Shown one piece after another: positions 10,421-19,736 of a stretch of 64,000 bases of DNA; the first letter of the stretch is position 1, and each line of letters starts with the position of its first letter. The notes beneath the pieces are model-generated. The model had not been told where the DNA came from and made no database searches. It worked only from the letters and a program-made list of their open reading frames with translations. The stretch is taken from the NCBI RefSeq assembly GCF_029961185.1, contig NZ_JASBQQ010000005.1:186001-250000 (forward strand). The letters are read 5' to 3'. This stretch comes from Albidovulum aestuarii. GTDB lineage: Bacteria > Pseudomonadota > Alphaproteobacteria > Rhodobacterales > Rhodobacteraceae. The position numbers were made by a program, and so were the translations under genes.

Positions 10421-11503
10421 ATGAACAGAACACTGGCCGTAGCGAGCGGCCTCATACTGAGTGCGTCCACGGCCTTTGCCGGCGGTCTCGAGAGGTCCGC
10501 CCAATCCGTGGCGATCCTGTTCGAGCCCGGCAATTATGCTGAGTTCACGCTCGGGGCATTTAACCCAGGCGTCACCGGCGTCGGCAACGGGCCTTTCTCG
10601 GGGCTTGTGAGCGGTGATATGGCTGGCAGCTATGTTACTTATTCGCTGGGTTATAAGCAGGCTCTTAACGATAAAGTTGACCTCGCGATTATCGTAGACC
10701 AGCCAATTGGGGCGAGTGTCAGCTATCCGGCAGGCAACGCGCCCTACCCGTTTGCCGGCTCGTCAGCAGATGTCGAGTCACTCGCCGTTACCGGGCTGCT
10801 TCGCTACAAGCTGCCATCAAATTTTTCGGTCATTGGCGGCGTTCGTGTGCAGGCGTCCAAGGGCACGGTTCATCTGGAAACTCCGGTGCTCTCCAACTAC
10901 GACCTTTCCGCCGACCGCGATACAGCGTTGGGCTATGTTCTGGGCGTGGCCTGGGAAAAGCCTGAGATCGCAGCACGTGTTGCCCTGACCTACAACTCGA
11001 AGATCGATCAGAGCTACGACACCGTTGAAACCGGTCTTGCGCTGATCCCGCTGAACGGCACGCTTGATGTTCAGATCCCGCAATCGGTCAACCTTGAGTT
11101 TCAGACCGGCATCGCGGCCGATACGCTGCTCTTTGGGTCGATCCGCTGGGTCGATTGGACGGTCTTCGACATCACGCCGCAATTCCTTGGCGCGCCGATC
11201 GTTTCTTATTCCAACGACATCGTGACCTACAATCTCGGCCTCGGCCGCAAGTTCAACGAGCAGTGGTCTGGTGCGGTTCTCGTCGGTTATGAAAAGAACC
11301 TCGGCGATCCAGTCGGCAACCTTGGCGCGACTGACGGCTATACGAGCATCGGTCTTGCCGCGACCTACAAGATGGACAACATGAAAATCACTGGCGGTGT
11401 CCGCTATGTTGCCATCGGTGATGCGACGACAACGTCCGTCGGCTCCAGCTTCAACGACAACTCCGGCATCGGCGCCGGTATCCGCATCGGCTACAGCTTC
11501 TGA
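10421..11503 (+). CDS. FadL/OMPP1-family outer-membrane channel
   Basis: A 360-residue beta-barrel protein of the FadL/TodX family, which lets hydrophobic compounds such as long-chain fatty acids pass the outer membrane. A signal peptide (residues 1-20, ending AFA) precedes the mature protein. The mature start holds the family-type segment with AQSVAILFEPGN, and the body alternates aromatic and polar residues as beta strands do. The chain ends in GYSF, with the terminal Phe recognised by the BAM complex. It is shorter than E. coli FadL (about 420 mature residues). A strong terminator follows at 11524. The natural ligand is unknown. Confidence 0.85.
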   Translation: MNRTLAVASGLILSASTAFAGGLERSAQSVAILFEPGNYAEFTLGAFNPGVTGVGNGPFSGLVSGDMAGSYVTYSLGYKQALNDKVDLAIIVDQPIGASVSYPAGNAPYPFAGSSADVESLAVTGLLRYKLPSNFSVIGGVRVQASKGTVHLETPVLSNYDLSADRDTALGYVLGVAWEKPEIAARVALTYNSKIDQSYDTVETGLALIPLNGTLDVQIPQSVNLEFQTGIAADTLLFGSIRWVDWTVFDITPQFLGAPIVSYSNDIVTYNLGLGRKFNEQWSGAVLVGYEKNLGDPVGNLGATDGYTSIGLAATYKMDNMKITGGVRYVAIGDATTTSVGSSFNDNSGIGAGIRIGYSF

Positions 11504-11523
11504 ACCAACAGAACGCTGACCTG

Positions 11524-11550
11524 AACTGCCCCGCTCCGGCGGGGCAGTTT
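11524..11550 (+). terminator. Intrinsic terminator of the FadL-like gene
   Basis: A perfect 11-bp stem (AACTGCCCCGC at 11524-11534 pairing with 11539-11549) encloses a 4-base loop TCCG and is followed by a short T run. It starts 21 bases after the stop codon. Confidence 0.85.
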
Positions 11551-11642
11551 CGTTTCCGGTCAGAAATCGCCAAAAAAAACTTCGTGATCTTCGCCCCTGT
11601 TCCGGTTAGGCAAACGCCGGTACGGCAAGCGGGAATACGGCG

Positions 11643-12506
11643 ATGATCTACCAGTCGGCAGCGGAATGGCAGGCGGCAAAGTGCAAGCGGGTACTCGTGT
11701 TCGGCATGTCCGGGCTCGGCAAGACTCATATCGCCAATCTCCTGCGCGCGGGCGGCAACTGGTTCCACTACTCGATCGATTACCGCATCGGCACCCGCTA
11801 CATGGGCGAACACATTGCCGACAACTTCAAGCGCGAGGCGATGAAGGTGCCGCTCTTGCGCGAACTGCTGATGACCGATTCCGTTCATATCACCTCGAAC
11901 ATCACCTTCAACAACCTCGCGCCGCTATCGACCTATCTCGGCAAGCCGGGCGATCCGGCCAAGGGCGGATTGCCCTTTACGGAATATATGCGCCGGCAGG
12001 ACCAGCACCGGACGGCCGAGATTGCCGCCCTGCTCGACACCGTTCATTTCGCCGAGCGGGCTCAGTCGCTCTACGGCTACGATCACTTCATCTGCGACAG
12101 CGGCGGGTCGATCTGTGAGGTGGTGGACCCGGACGATCCCGCCGACCCGGTGCTGACCGCGCTGTCGAATGCGGCGCTCATGGTCTGGATCAAGGGTTCT
12201 GACGCCCATACAGAGGAACTGATCCGCCGTTTCGACCGCGCGCCGAAGCCAATGTATTACCAACCGGACTTCTTGCACGCTGCCTGGGCGGAGTATCTGA
12301 AGACCAACGACCTGACGGAAGAAAAGGTCGATCCCGACGCCTTCGTGCGCTGGGCCTATTCACGCGCCCTAGCCCATCGTCAGCCGCTCTACGAGGCGAT
12401 GGCGCGGAATTGGGGCATCACGGTCACCGCCGAAGAGGTCGCACAGATCAGTACTCCCGGCGATTTCGAAAGCCTTGTCGCCGGGGCACTTGAGGCGCGC
12501 GGCTGA
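11643..12506 (+). CDS. P-loop ATPase-like protein of unknown function
   Basis: A 287-residue soluble protein with a Walker A motif GMSGLGKT at residues 21-28 after the strand RVLVF. An HFICDSGGS segment further on could supply the Walker B acidic residue. No other named domain is recognised. The rest is mixed alpha/beta with many aromatic residues. The gene lies 37 bases upstream of metA on the same strand and probably shares its transcript, so a role linked to methionine or sulfur metabolism is possible but unproven. It may bind and hydrolyse a nucleotide, as a kinase or a GTPase-like factor would. Confidence 0.7.
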   Translation: MIYQSAAEWQAAKCKRVLVFGMSGLGKTHIANLLRAGGNWFHYSIDYRIGTRYMGEHIADNFKREAMKVPLLRELLMTDSVHITSNITFNNLAPLSTYLGKPGDPAKGGLPFTEYMRRQDQHRTAEIAALLDTVHFAERAQSLYGYDHFICDSGGSICEVVDPDDPADPVLTALSNAALMVWIKGSDAHTEELIRRFDRAPKPMYYQPDFLHAAWAEYLKTNDLTEEKVDPDAFVRWAYSRALAHRQPLYEAMARNWGITVTAEEVAQISTPGDFESLVAGALEARG

Positions 12507-12543
12507 CCAGCCTATCTCTGGCCTTCCGAACAGGAGTACCCGG

Positions 12544-13476
12544 ATGCCCATCACCCTGCCCGAGACTCTTCCCGCCTTCGACGTGCTGTCGCAGGAAGGC
12601 GTCATGGTGATGTCGCCGGACCGGGCCGCGCACCAGGACATCCGGCCCTTGCGGATCGGGCTCCTGAACCTCATGCCAAAGAAGATCCAGACGGAAAACC
12701 AGTTCGCCCGGCTGATCGGCGCGACGCCGCTGCAGATCGACTTCCAGCTCATCCGGATGAGCGAACACCAGACCCGGAATACCGCCGCCGAACACATGGA
12801 AGCCTTCTATCGCCCGTTTCAGGACGTGAAGGACGAAAAGTTCGACGGGTTGATCATAACCGGTGCGCCAATAGAACATCTGCCGTTCGAAGAGGTGAGC
12901 TACTGGGATGAGCTTATCGAGGTCATGGACTGGACCCAGACCAATGTCCATTCCACCTTCGGCGTATGCTGGGGCGGCATGGCGATGGCCTACCATTTCC
13001 ACGGCCTTAAGAAACACAGTCTGGGCGCCAAGGCCTTCGGCTGCTTCCGCCACCAGAACCTTTCCCCCGCCTCTCCATATCTGCGCGGCTTTTCCGATGA
13101 CTTCGTCATTCCGGTCAGTCGCTGGACCGAGATGAAGCAGTCAGAAGTCGACAACGCCGGAGGGCTCAGGACGTTGCTCGGTTCCGACGAAGTCGGCCCC
13201 TGCCTGATCGAGGACCGCTGCCACCGCGCGCTCTATATCTTCAACCATTTCGAATATGACAGCGGCACGCTCAAGGAAGAGTACGACCGCGACGTATCGA
13301 ACGGCACACCAATAAATGTGCCGATGAACTACTATCCCGACGACGACCCGAGCCGGCAGCCGCTGAACCGCTGGCGCAGCCATGCGCATCTTCTCTACGG
13401 CAACTGGATCAACGAGATCTACCAGTCGACGCCATTCGACCTCGCCAGGATTGGCAGCGCAGGCGACACTGAATAG
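12544..13476 (+). CDS. metA: Homoserine O-acyltransferase MetA (predicted acetyl-CoA type)
   Basis: MetA activates homoserine in methionine synthesis. The 310-residue protein has the full catalytic set at standard numbering: nucleophile Cys142 (FGVCWGG), His235 and Glu237 (FNHFEYD). Residue 111, which separates acetyl-CoA from succinyl-CoA users in this family, is Glu ([11 protein letters not shown]); E. coli MetA, a succinyltransferase, has Gly there. The enzyme is therefore predicted to make O-acetylhomoserine although the family is often labelled succinyltransferase. The ATG at 12544 follows AGGAG. No SAM riboswitch could be recognised upstream of the gene pair. Confidence 0.92.
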   Translation: MPITLPETLPAFDVLSQEGVMVMSPDRAAHQDIRPLRIGLLNLMPKKIQTENQFARLIGATPLQIDFQLIRMSEHQTRNTAAEHMEAFYRPFQDVKDEKFDGLIITGAPIEHLPFEEVSYWDELIEVMDWTQTNVHSTFGVCWGGMAMAYHFHGLKKHSLGAKAFGCFRHQNLSPASPYLRGFSDDFVIPVSRWTEMKQSEVDNAGGLRTLLGSDEVGPCLIEDRCHRALYIFNHFEYDSGTLKEEYDRDVSNGTPINVPMNYYPDDDPSRQPLNRWRSHAHLLYGNWINEIYQSTPFDLARIGSAGDTE

Positions 13477-13637
13477 AGCACGATGACCGGAGAAGTTTTG
13501 GACAAAACCCTTCCCTCGCCGTGGGGACTGAATTTTGTCTCGAAATTCTATCAGCGGTCGGGGAAACTGCCGACCGGGTAATTGTGCGCCACCGTGCAAT
13601 CGCCATACTTAAACCGAATTCCCAGGGGAGGATTGTC

Positions 13638-14534
13638 ATGGCGAAAACGCAGGGAACGGAACCGCAGGCAATTCCCTTTGTCGGGGACATCACCAGATAC
13701 CTTGAAACCGAAGCCCCAGCAGCCATCCGTCAGGCCATCGCCGAGGGTGACAAAGACGACATCCTCTCGGGCAGCTATCCCTACGAACGCGAGATGAAAG
13801 GCAAGGACTATGCCCGGCATATGGAGGCTCTGCAGATCGAACTGGTCAAGATGCTGCACGATTTCCGCAATACCGGTAAACGGCTCTGCGTACTTTTCGA
13901 GGGGCGCGATGCTGCCGGCAAGGGCGGCACGATCGAGCGGATGCGCGAGAACCTTAACCCGCGTTCGGCCTATATAGTGGCCCTGCCGAAACCGACCGAC
14001 CGGGAGGCGACGCAATGGTATTTCCAACGCTATACCGACTGGCTGCCCGCAGCGGGTGAAATCGCGCTCTTCGACCGGTCATGGTACAACCGTGGTGTCG
14101 TCGAACATGTCTTCGGCTTCTGCACGCCCCCACAGCGGCAACTGTTCTTCAAACAGCTTCCCGATTTTGAGCAGATGATCGTTGATGAGGGGATCACGCT
14201 GGTAAAGCTCTGGCTAAATGTCGGACGAGCCGAGCAGCTCCGCCGCTTCCTCAAGCGCGAAAAGGACCCGCTGAAGCAGTGGAAGCTGTCGTGGATTGAT
14301 GTCGAGGGGCTGAAGAAATGGGATGCCTATACCGATGCAATTCGCGAGACACTGAGGAAAAGCCACAGTAAACACGCACCCTGGGCGGTGATCCGCGCCG
14401 ATGACAAGGCCCGCGCCCGCATTGCCGCGATCCAGACCGTGCTGTCCCGCGTCGACTATGCGGGCAAGGATACGAAGGCCATCGGCAAGGCCGATGCGAA
14501 GATCTGCGGCGGGCCGGGCATCCTCGATGCCTAA
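13638..14534 (+). CDS. ppk2: Polyphosphate kinase 2
   Basis: A 298-residue PPK2-family enzyme that moves phosphate between polyphosphate and nucleoside diphosphates, usually in the direction of NTP formation. The Walker A motif is [10 protein letters not shown] (89-98), Walker B is LFDRSWYNR (144-152), and the lid region with [15 protein letters not shown] follows. Single-domain length places it with class I PPK2. The ATG at 13638 has GGGGAGGA at 13624-13631. Its last eight bases overlap the start of the TetR regulator gene, so the two are coupled. Polyphosphate use under phosphate or energy stress is the expected role. Confidence 0.92.
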   Translation: MAKTQGTEPQAIPFVGDITRYLETEAPAAIRQAIAEGDKDDILSGSYPYEREMKGKDYARHMEALQIELVKMLHDFRNTGKRLCVLFEGRDAAGKGGTIERMRENLNPRSAYIVALPKPTDREATQWYFQRYTDWLPAAGEIALFDRSWYNRGVVEHVFGFCTPPQRQLFFKQLPDFEQMIVDEGITLVKLWLNVGRAEQLRRFLKREKDPLKQWKLSWIDVEGLKKWDAYTDAIRETLRKSHSKHAPWAVIRADDKARARIAAIQTVLSRVDYAGKDTKAIGKADAKICGGPGILDA

Positions 14535-15144
14535 ACAGGGCTATCACCACGGCGATCTGAGGCGCGCGCTCGTAGATGCGGCGCTCATGCTCATCGAAAA
14601 GCAGGGCCCGCAAGGTTTCAACCTTTCGGATGCCGCAAAGTCGGCAGGCGTCACACCCGCCGCCGTCTACCGTCACTTTGGCGGTCGTGACGACCTCATT
14701 GCCGAATGCGCGCGGCAGGGGTTCGAGATTTTCGCCGACCTCATGGATCACGCCTATAACGGCGGCAAACCTTCGGCCCTGTCTGCTTTCGAGGCGACGG
14801 GCCGCGCTTATCTTGCTTTCGCGCGGAAGTTCCCGGGCCATTACATGGCCATGTTCGAAAGCGGCATTTCGCTGAACACCAACCCCGACCTTGCCCGCGC
14901 CTCGGAACGTGCGCGGCAGGTCTTTTCCCGCGCGGCCGAAAAGCTGTCGCAGCATATCCCTGCGGACAAACGCCCCCCGGCCGCGATGTTCTCGGCCCAT
15001 ATCTGGGCGATGAGTCATGGCGTCGTTGAACTCTTTACCCGCGGCAAACCGGGCGCCCGGGCGCCATTTCCACCCGAGGAGCTTCTTGAGGCCGGGATCG
15101 GGATCTATCTGCGCGGCCTTGGACTTGTACCGCCCGACGAATAG
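14527..15144 (+). CDS. TetR-family transcriptional regulator
   Basis: A 205-residue regulator. The N-terminal helix-turn-helix (about residues 8-55) contains [20 protein letters not shown] and the [10 protein letters not shown] turn typical of TetR proteins. The C-terminal ligand domain resembles the WHG-type TetR_C group ([14 protein letters not shown]). The ATG at 14527 lies inside the end of ppk2 (8-base overlap). The pairing suggests that it regulates polyphosphate kinase or reads a metabolite linked to it, but its ligand and targets are not visible. Confidence 0.88.
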   Translation: MPKQGYHHGDLRRALVDAALMLIEKQGPQGFNLSDAAKSAGVTPAAVYRHFGGRDDLIAECARQGFEIFADLMDHAYNGGKPSALSAFEATGRAYLAFARKFPGHYMAMFESGISLNTNPDLARASERARQVFSRAAEKLSQHIPADKRPPAAMFSAHIWAMSHGVVELFTRGKPGARAPFPPEELLEAGIGIYLRGLGLVPPDE

Positions 15145-15204
15145 GCCCGGTGGCAGCGCCTTTCCACCCGCCATTCCTTGCCGGCCTGCACCAAACGTAC
15201 GGTT

Positions 15205-16407
15205 TTATCCCAATAGCCGCGAATAGAGCAGGATACCGGCCTGCACCAATATGCGCTCGGCAGGACGCCAAAGCGCGTTGAAGGCGAGCGGGTCGAGCCG
15301 CGCCGCCTGAGCCAGCGCCGAAAGCGGCTTTCGACCGTCTATCCCGGCCAGCAGCGGGGCCACGTCCCGCGAGATTGTCCGGCGGGTTTTCTCCGATCCG
15401 CGTGCGATTGTAATCTCGCCTTTGCGCGCCACCTCGCGCGAGAGATCGGCACCGCTGACGCCCTTTAGATGCGGGACTGATGCCATGTCCTTGCCCGGCA
15501 CTGGGATCACCCGGTCTTTGGGCGCGGCATAAATCACATGGGTTTTGATCGTCCCGTCGAGCCTTTCGGCCAATGCCATCCGTTGGGCCTGATCAATCCC
15601 GTCGGGCAGCGTGACGCCATCGGGCAGGAAGCGCGCCGGGTCATAGAGCCCTGCCTGTGGCGCACCGACAAAGGCAAGCCCGGCTGCCTCAAGCGCGGCG
15701 ATGAGGTCGCCAATGACATAGGGCCGGTCCTGTGAATGCAGGAGAAGGTCGTAGAAACCCGCATCGCTTTGTTCGTGATCGACGAGATGCGGGTTGCGCT
15801 TGAACGGATGGCCGTCAGGAAGCTTTTCATAGACCGCTTTTGCCGTCTTCAGCCGCACCTTCGGACTCATCCCCTCTGTCATTGTGCCGAACGCCTCTTG
15901 CAACGGATATACGCCGGAACGGCCATAGGGTGCGTAGACCATCAGTCCAATGCCGCCTTCTGGCGCCAGCGCCCGCGCCAGTGCGTCAAACCCCGCCTGA
16001 GGTTCGGGCAGGTGATGCAGCACCCCGCAGCAGTCGATGTAGTCGAATGTGCCGTAGTTCGTCGCGTCAAGAAGGCTTCCGGTCTCGAACCTTATACCCG
16101 TCAGCCCCCGCACTTTGGCCCGTTCCTCGGCAATGCTCCGCGAGGCGCGGGAGAGGTCGAGATAGGTGATTTCATAGGGTCGCCCTGCGGCGGTCAGGAC
16201 GGCCGCCATCTGAATGAGCGCGTCGCCTGTCCCACCACCGGCAACCAGCGCGCGCAGCGGCTGCGACCAGTCACGTTTGCCGCCCCAGAGGAAGTGGTCC
16301 ATCTCCAGTGGATGAGAGGGCGAGCCGGTGATCAGCCGCTTCCGCTCATCGGCGGGATTGCGCTCGGGATAGGGATAGGCCTCATACTGCTCGCTGACCT
16401 TGTCCAT
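15205..16407 (-). CDS. Class I SAM-dependent methyltransferase
   Basis: A 400-residue protein. The N-terminus SEQYEAYPYPERNP is a hallmark of a group of bacterial methyltransferases. SAM motif I is LVAGGGTGDAL, followed by the acidic end of the next strand in TYLDLSRAS. The FDYIDCCGVLHHLPEP segment matches the methyltransferase-11 fold. An extra C-terminal part of about 130 residues has no recognised domain. The ATG at 16407 follows AGGA. It is divergent from dddP across about 145 bases. The substrate is unknown; a link to DMSP metabolism is not supported beyond position. Confidence 0.8.
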   Translation of the reverse strand: MDKVSEQYEAYPYPERNPADERKRLITGSPSHPLEMDHFLWGGKRDWSQPLRALVAGGGTGDALIQMAAVLTAAGRPYEITYLDLSRASRSIAEERAKVRGLTGIRFETGSLLDATNYGTFDYIDCCGVLHHLPEPQAGFDALARALAPEGGIGLMVYAPYGRSGVYPLQEAFGTMTEGMSPKVRLKTAKAVYEKLPDGHPFKRNPHLVDHEQSDAGFYDLLLHSQDRPYVIGDLIAALEAAGLAFVGAPQAGLYDPARFLPDGVTLPDGIDQAQRMALAERLDGTIKTHVIYAAPKDRVIPVPGKDMASVPHLKGVSGADLSREVARKGEITIARGSEKTRRTISRDVAPLLAGIDGRKPLSALAQAARLDPLAFNALWRPAERILVQAGILLYSRLLG

Positions 16408-16552
16408 TCCTGAGCCCCCTTTCCTCTACGCCCCCTCCTAGCAAGCGGGATGGGGTGAGGCAAAGCCGGAAACAGACCCGATCCATGTCGCAATCGTGCA
16501 GGACGGCGTCCCGACCTGGGTCGATGCTGAACGTGCAACCCGGAGAGCCCCA

Positions 16553-17896
16553 ATGGACACGCACTATTCCGACACCCGCAAGATCGATCCGACCAAGGGC
16601 AAGACCCTGGCGGATGGCAGCCCGAACGACAACAACCGGATCGAGATCGGGCCTACTCAGTTGGCATTCCGTGAATGGGAAGCTGCGGGGCTCACGCTGC
16701 CGAACCTCGAACGGATGCGCGAATTTCGCTGGAAGCGGCTGACGCAACATGTTGTGGAGCGCGGCTGGGGCGGCATCCTGCTCTTCGATCCGCTGAATAT
16801 CCGCTATGCGACGGATGCAACGAACATGCAGCTCTGGAACACGCACAACCCGTTCCGGGCGCTTCTGCTGTGCGCCGACGGGTACATGGTTCTGTGGGAA
16901 TACAAGAACTCGCCCTTCCTAGCCGAGCATAACCCGCTCGTGCGCGAGGTGCGGTCGGGTGCCTCGATGTTCTACATGTCGACCGGCGACCGGGGGGAGG
17001 CAGCGGCGAAGGCATTTGCCGCCGATGTCGATCAGGTGATGCGCGAACATGCCGGGACGAACCGCCATCTGGGCGTCGACAAGATCATGGTCCACGGGCT
17101 GCGTGCACTGGAAGACGCGGAATTCATCGTCGGCGAAGGCGAGGAGTGCACCGAAAAAGCCCGCGTCATCAAGGGACCGGACGAGATCCTTGCGATGCGC
17201 TGCGCCCATGACGCCTGTGAGAAATCCATCGCCGCGATGGAGAAGGCCTGCCGCGAAGGCGTGCCGCAGGGCAATATGAGCGAGGACGATGTCTGGGCTG
17301 TGCTGCACGCCGAAAACATCAAGCGCGGCGGCGAGTGGATCGAAACACGGCTTCTGGCGTCAGGTCCCCGCACCAATCCGTGGTTTCAGGAATGCGGGCC
17401 GCGCATCATCCAGCCGAACGAGATCGTCGCCTTCGATACCGACCTGATTGGCTCTTATGGCATCTGTATCGACATCTCGCGGACGTGGTGGGTGGGCGAC
17501 GCCAAACCGACGAATTCGATGGTCTACGCCATGCGCCACGCGCATGAGCACATCATGACGAATATGGAGATGCTGAAACCGGGCGTGTCATTCCGCGATC
17601 TCGTCTTTGGCGGCCACCAGCTCGATGCCCAGTTCGACCGTTTGAAATACGGCGTCAAGATGCACGGCGTCGGGCTGTGCGATGAATGGCCCTCGATCGT
17701 CTATCCCGACCACTGGCAGGACGGCGCGTTCGAATACGAGGTCCAGCCGGGCATGGTGCTGTGCGTTGAGGCGCTGGTCAGCCCCGATGGCGGCGATTTC
17801 TCGATCAAGCTTGAGGATCAGGTGCTGATTACAGAGACGGGATACGAGAACCTGACGAAATATCCGTTCGACGAAAGGCTGATGGGGCTGGCCTGA
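16553..17896 (+). CDS. dddP: DMSP lyase DddP
   Basis: DddP cleaves dimethylsulfoniopropionate into dimethyl sulfide and acrylate; it is an M24 (creatinase/aminopeptidase P-fold) enzyme that no longer acts as a peptidase. The 447-residue length fits. With the start at 16553 the iron ligands fall at the numbers reported for Ruegeria lacuscaerulensis DddP: Asp295, Asp297, Asp307, His371, Glu406 and Glu421; the catalytic base Asp377 and Tyr366 are also present. The N-terminus HYSDTRKIDPTKGKTL and the motif NTHNPFRALLLCADG are DddP-like. GGAG lies eight bases before ATG. A strong hairpin covers the stop codon. No acrylate-use genes are adjacent. Confidence 0.93.
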   Translation: MDTHYSDTRKIDPTKGKTLADGSPNDNNRIEIGPTQLAFREWEAAGLTLPNLERMREFRWKRLTQHVVERGWGGILLFDPLNIRYATDATNMQLWNTHNPFRALLLCADGYMVLWEYKNSPFLAEHNPLVREVRSGASMFYMSTGDRGEAAAKAFAADVDQVMREHAGTNRHLGVDKIMVHGLRALEDAEFIVGEGEECTEKARVIKGPDEILAMRCAHDACEKSIAAMEKACREGVPQGNMSEDDVWAVLHAENIKRGGEWIETRLLASGPRTNPWFQECGPRIIQPNEIVAFDTDLIGSYGICIDISRTWWVGDAKPTNSMVYAMRHAHEHIMTNMEMLKPGVSFRDLVFGGHQLDAQFDRLKYGVKMHGVGLCDEWPSIVYPDHWQDGAFEYEVQPGMVLCVEALVSPDGGDFSIKLEDQVLITETGYENLTKYPFDERLMGLA

Positions 17897-17907
17897 CCAG
17901 CCCCATC
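17881..17907. terminator. Hairpin at the dddP 3' end
   Basis: A perfect 11-bp inverted repeat (GATGGGGCTGG against 17897-17907) with a 5-base loop spans the dddP stop codon and ends three bases before the stop of the convergent small gene. There is no T run on either side, so it may act as an RNA 3'-end stabiliser or a weak bidirectional terminator. Confidence 0.5.
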
Positions 17908-17909
17908 AT

Positions 17910-18110
17910 TCAATCGTTCGTCCAGCCCGAGGCGCGTACATTGCCGTGCCAGTCTTCCGCTGCGATATCTGCGCTGCCCATCCGATCCGGCACAGTCGGG
18001 GCAGATGCGACGACGGCCATGCCGCCAAGGACTAGAAGAATAAGCCCGAGCGATAACGATGAGGACGGCTGGGGCGCGGTGTCGCGGTTGATGCAATCAG
18101 TGCATGTCAT
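17910..18110 (-). CDS. Small single-pass membrane protein, unknown
   Basis: A 66-residue protein with one clear hydrophobic segment (LSLGLILLVLGGMAVVASA, about 19-37). A short N-terminal part holds two Cys (TCTDC) and a polar C-terminal tail follows. The ATG at 18110 has a strong AAGGAGAT site upstream, which supports translation. No family is recognised. It is convergent with dddP and divergent from the hydrolase-OsmC gene across a 220-base gap that carries two inverted repeats. Confidence 0.55.
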   Translation of the reverse strand: MTCTDCINRDTAPQPSSSLSLGLILLVLGGMAVVASAPTVPDRMGSADIAAEDWHGNVRASGWTND

Positions 18111-18158
18111 GGGAAATCTCCTTGGGTGGGGATCGTTTCTTCGTCCTATCTAGGCGCG

Positions 18159-18197
18159 CGTTTTGAATTATTAAAACGAATGTATGTTCTGACATTC
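18159..18197. promoter_or_regulatory. Two adjacent inverted repeats in a divergent promoter region
   Basis: CGTTTT-N8-AAAACG spans 18159-18178 and GAATGT-N8-ACATTC spans 18178-18197. They touch each other, have the same 20-base span, and sit in the only AT-rich part of the gap between the divergent small membrane protein and hydrolase-OsmC genes. The layout fits two sites for a dimeric regulator; which one cannot be said. Confidence 0.45.
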
Positions 18198-18330
18198 ATA
18201 ACACATCGTGATGAATTGAGGTTATTGACTAAAACCCCGGCCTCACCACTGCGTGACGCACCGGTCACAATCCTTGTCACGGGCCGGTATGGCCCCCAGT
18301 CTTTCCCAGACCCGCACCAAGGAGAGAGTC

Positions 18331-19548
18331 ATGGCAACCGAACGCATCAGCTTTCCCGGCCATTCCGGCGCAGAGCTTTCGGCCCGGCTCGACCTGCCGG
18401 ATGGCCCGCATCTGGCTACTGCGCTCTTTGCCCATTGTTTTACCTGCGGCAAGGATGTGGTTGCCGCGCGTCGTATCGCGGCGCGGCTGGCTGCAATGGG
18501 GATCGCGACCCTGCGCTTCGACTTCACCGGCCTTGGCCAGTCCAAGGGCGATTTCGGGGCGACCGGATTCCTGTCGAATGTTGCCGATCTGGTTGCCGCC
18601 GGCGGTTACCTCAGCGATCGCGGCATGGCGCCGGCGCTGATCATTGGCCATTCGCTGGGCGGGGCGGCGGTGCTGAAAGCCGCCGGTCAGATCGAAAGCC
18701 TCCGCGCTGTCGTCACCATCGGCGCACCGTTCGACCCGGGCCATGTCACCCATAACTTTGCAGGTGCCCTAGAGAAAATCGAAGAAGAGGGCGTGGCCGA
18801 GGTCAATCTCGGCGGCCGTCCGATCCGCATCGGCCGCGAATTCGTGCGCGAAGTGGCGGCCGAGGAACTCTCCGCCCCCATCGCCACCCTCAGACGCGCG
18901 CTTTTGGTGCTGCACGCACCCCGCGACCAGATCGTCGGGATAGAGAATGCCGGCGCGATCTTTTCCGCCGCGAAACACCCCAAGAGTTTCGTGACGCTCG
19001 ACGATGCCGACCACCTGATCACCCGCCCGGCCGATGCCGAATATGCCGCCGAGGTCATTGCGGCTTGGTCGGCGCGGTATCTGAACCTGAAACAACCAGC
19101 GGCGCCGAAGGGCGCACCCGAAGGTATCATCCGCGTCTCCGAGGCCGACCCCGACGGCTTTCTTCAGCACGTCAATGCCGGTCCTCTGCACCACGCCCTG
19201 GCCGATGAACCCGAGGCCTATGGCGGCACGAACCGGGGCATGTCGCCTTATGGGTTCCTTGCGGCGGGCCTCGGCGCCTGCACCTCGATGACGATCCGGA
19301 TGTATGCGCGGCGCAAGAAGTGGCCACTGACCCATGTCCGGGTCGATGTCAGCCACGCCAAGGTCCATGCCGAGGATTGCATCGATTGTGATAACGGCGC
19401 GAAGGTCGATGTATTTCAGCGCGAGATCACGCTCGAGGGCGATCTGGACACCGACCAGCGCGAGAGATTGTTGGAAATAGCGGACAAATGTCCGGTGCAC
19501 CGGACACTTGAGGCCACGTCACGTGTTGAAACAACCCTTGTCACCTGA
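18331..19548 (+). CDS. Alpha/beta hydrolase fused to OsmC domain
   Basis: A 405-residue two-domain protein. Residues about 1-250 form an alpha/beta hydrolase with the nucleophile elbow GHSLGG (Ser108) and an early HCFTCGKD motif typical of this fusion family. Residues about 265-405 form an OsmC/Ohr-like domain with reactive cysteines in GLGACTSMT and near CPVHRTLE. OsmC domains reduce organic hydroperoxides through such cysteines, so the whole may hydrolyse and detoxify ester or peroxide substrates. The ATG at 18331 follows AAGGAGAG. The fusion is known in proteobacteria; its physiological substrate is not. Confidence 0.85.
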   Translation: MATERISFPGHSGAELSARLDLPDGPHLATALFAHCFTCGKDVVAARRIAARLAAMGIATLRFDFTGLGQSKGDFGATGFLSNVADLVAAGGYLSDRGMAPALIIGHSLGGAAVLKAAGQIESLRAVVTIGAPFDPGHVTHNFAGALEKIEEEGVAEVNLGGRPIRIGREFVREVAAEELSAPIATLRRALLVLHAPRDQIVGIENAGAIFSAAKHPKSFVTLDDADHLITRPADAEYAAEVIAAWSARYLNLKQPAAPKGAPEGIIRVSEADPDGFLQHVNAGPLHHALADEPEAYGGTNRGMSPYGFLAAGLGACTSMTIRMYARRKKWPLTHVRVDVSHAKVHAEDCIDCDNGAKVDVFQREITLEGDLDTDQRERLLEIADKCPVHRTLEATSRVETTLVT

Positions 19549-19736
19549 GTCGCCACCGCCCTATGCGTAAACCACCAAGGCGTGATTCACTGCTCTCCCA
19601 CACAATCCTGACCGGTCATTCAGCCTTCGTTTCGCCTCCGAAACCTGAATAGTTCCACACAGGCGCACAATAATCCGTGGTAGTCTGGTATCTTAGGCAC
19701 CTCAATGAAGGTGTTGCGCGAACGGGAGGGTACATC

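Noticed and set aside
11551-11642. A SAM riboswitch before the P-loop/metA pair
   Set aside because: I could not match the conserved core of SAM-II or SAM/SAH riboswitches in this stretch.
13483-13581. A 32-codon ORF between metA and ppk2
   Set aside because: It has no Shine-Dalgarno site or family likeness, and such short frames occur by chance.
17910-18110. The small membrane gene as a DMSP-related gene
   Set aside because: It converges on dddP, has no family likeness, and position alone is not evidence.
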